From positions 1-39,965 of the forward strand of contig DIYF01000122.1 in the NCBI GenBank assembly GCA_002427745.1: DNA of 39,965 nt, in the 5' to 3' direction. Positions 35,767-39,965 of this stretch are shown piece after piece. Position numbers and translations under genes: made by a program. Numbering within the stretch: the first letter of the stretch is position 1; every line of letters starts with the position of its first letter. The stretch comes from Roseivirga sp. UBA6061. Its GTDB lineage: Bacteria; Bacteroidota; Bacteroidia; Cytophagales; Cyclobacteriaceae. The notes under the pieces are model-generated. The model saw only the letters and a program-made list of their open reading frames with translations. It did no database searches and was not told where the DNA came from.

Positions 35767-36627
35767 ATGAAGGGACCTACCGTCATACTGCTTTCAGTCA
35801 TGTTGATACTCCATTCCTGTAAGACACCAAAGGAGGAGTCAGGTATTGACCCTGAAAAGCTATATGCCTGGTGTATTGTACCCTTTGACAGCCTCAACCG
35901 AACCCCGAAAGAAAGAATCGCTATGCTCCAAGGGCTGGGAATGTCTAAGTATGCCTATGACTGGCGACAGGAACATCTGGAAACTACAGCTGAAGAGCTT
36001 AAGCTTGCCAAAAGAAACGGCATAGAAATCAATGCACTCTGGCTTTGGATAGACGACAACTGGGATGCTGTTGGCAAACTCAATGAGGCCAATGAAAGAC
36101 TTTTCCGGATCATCGAAGAAGAAGCTTATCACGGGCAGATATGGGTGAGTTTTAATGCCAACTTCTTTGAAAACCTCACGGACCAGGAAGCGGTAGAAAA
36201 GGGTGCCGAAATGATCGGCTTTCTCAGCAAAAGAGCACGGGCCCTGGGCTGCCGGCTGGCTCTGTACAACCATGGCGACTGGTTTGGGGAACCTGAAAAT
36301 CAGATTAAGATCATCGAGGCCCTGTCCGATGAAGACCTGGGCATCATTTTCAATTTTCATCATGCTCATCAGCAGATAGACTATTTTCCGGAGATGGTGG
36401 ATAAGATGTTACCCTACCTGTGGAGCGTAAACCTCAATGGTGTGAGAAAGAGCGGCCCTAAAATCCTCTCCATAGGGGAAGGAGATCATGAAGCACAAAT
36501 GATCAGACTCCTGCTTGACAAAGGCTACCAGGGTGATTTCGGCATCCTGGGTCATGTCGAAAATGCTGATGTGGAAATGATACTCAAAGCCAACCTGGAC
36601 GGACTTAAGAAACTAGCCACTCCCTGA
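35767..36627 (+). CDS. lipoprotein, sugar-phosphate isomerase/epimerase-like TIM barrel
   Basis: This 286-residue protein has a lipobox ending at Cys18 (LILHSC). The rest is a xylose-isomerase-like TIM barrel. KYAYDWRQEHLETTAEELKLAKRNGIEINALWLW, LALYNHGDWFGEPENQIKII and LGIIFNFHHAHQQIDYFPEM show the usual order of acidic and histidine metal ligands. Being lipid-anchored it acts outside the cytoplasm, so a free sugar or sugar-acid substrate is more likely than a phosphorylated one. It starts one base after the propeller lipoprotein, and the two almost certainly work together on an exported glycan. Confidence 0.83.
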   Translation: MKGPTVILLSVMLILHSCKTPKEESGIDPEKLYAWCIVPFDSLNRTPKERIAMLQGLGMSKYAYDWRQEHLETTAEELKLAKRNGIEINALWLWIDDNWDAVGKLNEANERLFRIIEEEAYHGQIWVSFNANFFENLTDQEAVEKGAEMIGFLSKRARALGCRLALYNHGDWFGEPENQIKIIEALSDEDLGIIFNFHHAHQQIDYFPEMVDKMLPYLWSVNLNGVRKSGPKILSIGEGDHEAQMIRLLLDKGYQGDFGILGHVENADVEMILKANLDGLKKLATP

Positions 36628-36798
36628 ACTCTTAAAACCCTTCCCTGTTTTCTTTTAAACTTTTTATAGGGTACTCGTAAAGCCAGGTGTTTGAATTTTA
36701 AGGAGCATCCCCACTCATGTCCGTTTAAGTCTGCACAATGACTTAATAGCGATATTCCACCAGGTATTCCTATCATTCAATCTCAAATCTGATAGATT

Positions 36799-36843
36799 AT
36801 TTTATAATTTAATCAATACAATAAACATAAATAATTATAAAAT
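36799..36843 (+). repeat. 11-bp inverted repeat in an AT-rich leader
   Basis: ATTTTATAATT (36799-36809) and AATTATAAAAT (36833-36843) pair perfectly around a 23-base loop. The right arm ends ten bases before the presumed start of the small secreted peptide. The region is nearly all A/T, so chance pairing is easier, but eleven matches in a row is still notable. Confidence 0.35.
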
Positions 36844-36853
36844 TATTTTAAGG

Positions 36854-37105
36854 ATTATTAAACCTAACAGGCTCAGACTTACAGCCCTCATTGGTCTCTT
36901 TGCCCTGACCTCTTTCAGCTCTCACGCAGTTCAGTGCCATGGTAGTGTATTCTACCATAAAACGCTGGCAGAAGCACTTGCTGCCACCAGAGATGCAAAG
37001 CTGAACTGCTGTGCGGGTTCAACCATTACTACTATCAACCTGGTTACAGGTAAGCGAGGGCTTATCACCATCCATGAAGACGGCTTCAATTCAAGCTGCT
37101 TCTAG
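36854..37105 (+). CDS. small secreted cysteine peptide without ATG/GTG/TTG start
   Basis: An open frame encodes IIKPNRLRLTALIGLFALTS, then FSSHAVQCHGSVFYHK, LAEALAATRDAKLNCCAGST, and a tail ending HEDGFNSSCF before TAG at 37103-37105. The first 25 residues form a typical signal peptide (basic start, hydrophobic core, SHA cleavage site). The mature part of about 55 residues has four cysteines. The frame holds no ATG, GTG or TTG at its start; ATT at 36854 is the best guess, in a very AT-rich leader. It ends nine bases before the DUF4221-type lipoprotein. NVEALA-type export peptides of Bacteroidota commonly precede such propeller lipoproteins (recalled). A decayed gene or a sequencing error are the alternatives. 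Confidence 0.55.
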   Translation: MIKPNRLRLTALIGLFALTSFSSHAVQCHGSVFYHKTLAEALAATRDAKLNCCAGSTITTINLVTGKRGLITIHEDGFNSSCF

Positions 37106-37114
37106 GACTAAGCT

Positions 37115-38224
37115 ATGCGCCAGCCCTGTTTACTTCTGGCCTTCCTGAGTATTGTCTTTCCATTCCTTATACTCTCCTGCAGAGAAGATCGATCAGATAA
37201 CCGAGACATTGTGTCTTTGCAAAAAGGCGAAGTCATTCTGGATCACGAAGATCTTATCCTGTCCTGGCCACCGGCTTTTATGAAAACTGTAGGCCGGGAC
37301 AGTCTTCTCACCTATGATGAACAAACACACAGGTTCACCCTGTTCAGTCTTCGACATAAAAAACCAGTCTGGTCAGATAGCTTTGAGCTGAGCGGTCCTG
37401 ATTTCATAGAGCAACCTATTCTTGATGCCGAGGTAAAGGGCCATGAACTCATACTGCTATCTCCATCATTTCTGATGATTTCAGATATGAACGGGGCGAT
37501 TAAAAAGAGAATAGCGATCAACGATATCTCAGGTGGCTATTCCAAATCGCTACTCAGAAGCTTTATTGCCAGAAATAAGAACAAGCTGATCTTTCCAAAA
37601 CTACTGCGCGCAGCCGTGAGCCCGGCAGACTTCAGTGATACCACCTCAACTATATTTCTGGAATACGACCTGCCTTCGGGTATTGCAACAGACTTACCCA
37701 TCCCGTCTCCGCCCGAAACGCTGATCTACAACCCGGAAAGCGGTTTTTACAATCACCTTGCTCAACACAACGGCTTGCTTTTGGGAGATAACCTGTATTA
37801 CAATTTCCAATTCTCTTCCAGTATATATCGCTACAACCTCACAACACAACAATCAGATGTATTTCAGGCAAAAACGCGTTTTACACAAAACCGAAGGTCT
37901 CCCATAAACAGGAGACATTCCCCTGAAGAACTGATACGCTATCAGTATTCAGGCGCTTTCTTTCTTCCACTTCTCTATGATGAGACCAGCGGTTATTTCA
38001 TTCGGCTCCACTCTCAGTTTCACAAGGCCTCTGATGGTACCGATGTACTTCATAAATACATCATGATCTTTGATAAGAAGTTCAACTGTCTGGCGGAGAT
38101 TGAAGTGCCTCACAAGGTTTTTGAAGACATACAGGTAGACCAGGGAACTCTCTATCTCTGGAAGCTTGACCAGGAAACAGAGCATGGCTATGAACTTATC
38201 ACCTATACTATCATGGGAGGCTAA
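37115..38224 (+). CDS. DUF4221-type beta-propeller lipoprotein
   Basis: This 369-residue outer-envelope protein has a lipobox ending at Cys22 (LILSC). The rest is beta-strand rich, with repeated short strands ending in acidic turns (HRFTLFSLRHKKPVWSD, GDNLYYNFQFSSSIYRYN, KYIMIFDKKFNCLAEIEVP). This matches the DUF4221/BF3164-like six-bladed propeller lipoproteins of Bacteroidota. No enzyme residues are apparent, so ligand or peptide binding is the likely role. It begins nine bases after the small secreted cysteine peptide, suggesting a functional pair. It converges with thrC. Confidence 0.8.
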   Translation: MRQPCLLLAFLSIVFPFLILSCREDRSDNRDIVSLQKGEVILDHEDLILSWPPAFMKTVGRDSLLTYDEQTHRFTLFSLRHKKPVWSDSFELSGPDFIEQPILDAEVKGHELILLSPSFLMISDMNGAIKKRIAINDISGGYSKSLLRSFIARNKNKLIFPKLLRAAVSPADFSDTTSTIFLEYDLPSGIATDLPIPSPPETLIYNPESGFYNHLAQHNGLLLGDNLYYNFQFSSSIYRYNLTTQQSDVFQAKTRFTQNRRSPINRRHSPEELIRYQYSGAFFLPLLYDETSGYFIRLHSQFHKASDGTDVLHKYIMIFDKKFNCLAEIEVPHKVFEDIQVDQGTLYLWKLDQETEHGYELITYTIMGG

Positions 38225-38296
38225 CTCGACATACCAGCTTCATTTTCTACAGCAGGGCCCGATCTTACCTCATCTAAGTTTGCAACGCGGATGGTT

Positions 38297-39577
38297 CTAC
38301 TTCATCAACCACTCTCTGAACTCTTCGAACCCCTTCCCTATCTTATCAGCAACTTTCTCACGTTTTATCAGGTCGGTCACAAAGCCTGGCATATGCAACT
38401 CCTGTCCCAGGGCCTTTGCCATGGTCGGGGCAAACTTGATGGGATGGGCTGTTTCCAGGAAAATACCTCTTTGTCCCGGTTTGCAGTGCTCTTTGAGGGC
38501 CGCATAGCCAATGGCTCCATGCGGATCGAGCAAATACCTGCTCTCTCGCCTGCAATCAGCAATGGTCTGCAGTATCTCCTCATCTGAGAGCGTAAAGCCT
38601 CTTACGTCTTCTTTAATGGCCTCATAGGAGCCGTCATACAGCTCCTGCATGCGAGGAAAGTTGCTGGGCTTGCTCACATCCATGGCGTTGGCATAAGTGG
38701 CTATGGTAGGCTCAGGTTCATAGCCTCCCGTTTGCAGGTAGCGCGGTACTACATCATTCGCATTAGAGCAGGCCAGGAAGCTACCCAGGGGAAACCCCAT
38801 GCGCCTGGCAAACATAGCTGCCGTGATATTACCATAGTTACCGCTTGGTACCGCTATCAGCAGGTCTTCAGAGGCCAGTTGTGTAAGCATCCAGGCATAA
38901 TAGATAGATTGTGGCATCCAGCGGGCAATGTTGATGGAATTGGCTGAAGTAAGGCTCAGCTTCTCGTTCAACTCCTTATCCAGAAAAGCCTGCTTTACCA
39001 ATGCCTGACAATCGTCAAAATCTCCGGCTACTTCCAGGGCTGAGATATTACCGCCCAGGGTAGTGAGCTGCTTTTCCTGCAGGTCGCTCACCTTACCGGA
39101 AGGATACAGAATCACCACCTTTACGCCCTCCACGCCATAAAAACCATTGGCTACCGCACCTCCTGTATCACCGGAGGTAGCCACCAGAATAGTCACTTCC
39201 TCCTGCTGATCCTGCGAGAAATATCCCAGGCAACGTGCGAGAAATCGCGCACCCACATCTTTGAAAGCATAGGTAGGCCCATGGTAAAGCTCCAGCGAAT
39301 AAATGTCTTCTGCTACCTGAACCACCGGGATATCAAACGAGAGCACTTGCTCCAGAATCTGAAACAAATCGGCCTCAGGAATATCGGTAGCAAAAGGCTT
39401 CATCATCTCAAAACCCAATTCAGGCAAAGCAAGGCTGGTAAAATCGCTAAGTACTTCGGGGCTAAGTGTGGGGATAGACTCCGGAAAATAAAGGCCGTTA
39501 TCAGAAGGCAGGCTGTTGATTACTGCTTCTTTAAATCCGACTGCGGGTGCTTTTCTATTGGTACTGAAAAATTTCAT
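38297..39577 (-). CDS. thrC: threonine synthase
   Basis: This PLP enzyme converts O-phosphohomoserine to threonine. The 426-residue protein has the family start FFSTNRKAPAVGFKEAV, the lysine motif LYHGPTYAFKDVGARFLAR that holds the cofactor, SGDTGGAVANGFYG and the SANSINIARWMPQSIYYAW segment. Its length matches the short (class of about 430) bacterial form. It follows thrB, separated by 53 bases that contain a large hairpin. The thrB-thrC order is typical of threonine operons, with thrA expected further upstream outside the window. Confidence 0.96.
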   Translation of the reverse strand: MKFFSTNRKAPAVGFKEAVINSLPSDNGLYFPESIPTLSPEVLSDFTSLALPELGFEMMKPFATDIPEADLFQILEQVLSFDIPVVQVAEDIYSLELYHGPTYAFKDVGARFLARCLGYFSQDQQEEVTILVATSGDTGGAVANGFYGVEGVKVVILYPSGKVSDLQEKQLTTLGGNISALEVAGDFDDCQALVKQAFLDKELNEKLSLTSANSINIARWMPQSIYYAWMLTQLASEDLLIAVPSGNYGNITAAMFARRMGFPLGSFLACSNANDVVPRYLQTGGYEPEPTIATYANAMDVSKPSNFPRMQELYDGSYEAIKEDVRGFTLSDEEILQTIADCRRESRYLLDPHGAIGYAALKEHCKPGQRGIFLETAHPIKFAPTMAKALGQELHMPGFVTDLIKREKVADKIGKGFEEFREWLMK

Positions 39578-39597
39578 TTTTCGAATGTTGAGTTTTG

Positions 39598-39638
39598 AAT
39601 GTTAAATGTTGAATGAGGCATTCCGAACATTTAACATT
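39598..39638. repeat. large intercistronic hairpin between thrB and thrC
   Basis: AATGTTAAATGTT (39598-39610) and AACATTTAACATT (39626-39638) form a perfect 13-bp inverted repeat. The loop contains a second stem, GAATG with CATTC (39611-39615, 39619-39623). The right arm overlaps the last codons and stop of thrB. GAATGTT-type units also recur as direct repeats just beyond the left arm. It may tune thrC relative to thrB or protect mRNA ends. Confidence 0.7.
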
Positions 39639-39965
39639 TAACATTTACAATCTCTACTCCTCTGTGGTTGATCCCTGACTCGTGGAACTTGATACCAATG
39701 CCTGCCTCTGTATAGATGCCTTCGATCACGGCTTTTAGCTCATCCGTATTCGTCTGCGCCTGAAAGAGTCCGAACATAGCCGGACCGCTGCCGGAAATGT
39801 TGAAGCCTATACAATCATGCTGATAAGCCAGATCACTGATCTGATCATAATGAGGAATCAGCTGTTTGCGATAGGGCTGTGCAAACTCATCATGCAGCGA
39901 ATTTTTGATCAGTTCATAGTCACTGCGCATCAGGCCCGTAATCAGGCCCGCCATATTCGCGGATT
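39631..39965 (-). CDS. thrB: homoserine kinase, C-terminal part (truncated by window edge)
   Basis: Only the last 110 or so residues are present; the 5' end lies outside the window. ANMAGLITGLMRSDYELIKNSLHDEFAQPYRK and GFNISGSGPAMFGLFQ are the typical GHMP-kinase C-terminal segments of ThrB, the latter holding the glycine-rich phosphate loop. The frame stays open to position 39965, so the ATG at 39954 is internal. The enzyme phosphorylates homoserine, giving the substrate for ThrC downstream. Confidence 0.93.
   Translation of the reverse strand, partial: SANMAGLITGLMRSDYELIKNSLHDEFAQPYRKQLIPHYDQISDLAYQHDCIGFNISGSGPAMFGLFQAQTNTDELKAVIEGIYTEAGIGIKFHESGINHRGVEIVNVKC

Noticed and set aside
36630..36665. 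TTAAAA/TTTTAA repeat as a terminator after the TIM-barrel lipoprotein
   Set aside because: Pure A/T six-base arms would give an unstable stem; not convincing.
1..39965. tRNA or rRNA genes, CRISPR array, insertion sequences
   Set aside because: No tRNA T-loop signatures in intergenic space, no regular repeat-spacer pattern, no transposase motif were seen; small RNAs cannot be excluded by eye.

Overview
The window looks like an ordinary chromosomal segment from a member of the Bacteroidota, most likely a Cytophagales-type marine or soil bacterium (inference). The reasons are several. The leu genes run leuA-leuC-leuD-leuB. Many genes belong to families centred on this phylum: a DUF4221-type propeller lipoprotein, a DUF6438-type lipoprotein, a PadR regulator paired with a large FtsX-type permease, and DUF4369/DUF5106-like thioredoxins. 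Near-consensus TAnnTTTG promoter elements occur just upstream of several starts, and clear Shine-Dalgarno sequences are mostly absent. No tRNA, rRNA, CRISPR array, IS element or prophage module was recognised.

Layout. 23-4284 (minus strand): compact leucine operon leuA-leuC-leuD-leuB with 1-2 nt junctions. 4457-6001: conserved helical-repeat protein of unknown role. 6155-6774: ParD/ParE-type toxin-antitoxin pair with upstream direct repeats. 6780-8763: GPP34-family protein, a racemase homologue lacking both usual catalytic residues, and a GNAT acetyltransferase. 8808-11873: PadR regulator with a strikingly symmetric operator region, overlapping an FtsX-type permease with a prefix domain. 11944-14117: DEAD-box helicase overlapping a secreted esterase. 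14236-17255: a lipoprotein with an HExxH motif, then a protein resembling the PA-IL (LecA) galactose-binding fold. 17312-23268: membrane LytTR regulator, lipoprotein alpha/beta hydrolase, secreted thioredoxin-like protein, and TPR sensor histidine kinase. 23392-32141: a run of small accessory genes (helix-hairpin-helix protein, two DinB-fold proteins, HNH protein, DUF6438 lipoprotein, DUF4303-like protein, TenA homologue, ankyrin/PD40 protein, SDR, HAD phosphatase, membrane protein). 32368-36627: exported phosphoesterase, then two lipoproteins (beta-propeller glycosidase-like and TIM-barrel epimerase-like) that look like a small glycan-use unit. 36854-38224: a small secreted cysteine-containing peptide with no canonical start codon, next to a DUF4221-type lipoprotein. 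38297-39965 (minus strand): thrC and the 3' part of thrB.

The most interesting points are: (1) the hidden 83-codon secreted peptide at 36854-37105 beside the beta-propeller lipoprotein, an arrangement like the NVEALA-peptide/propeller pairs of Bacteroidota; (2) the LecA-like protein at 16479-17255; (3) the HEGRH lipoprotein at 14236-16164; (4) four consecutive hairpins in the intergenic region 33994-34177; and (5) the PadR operator array at 8808-8870. Functions are read from motifs by eye; no database search was possible.
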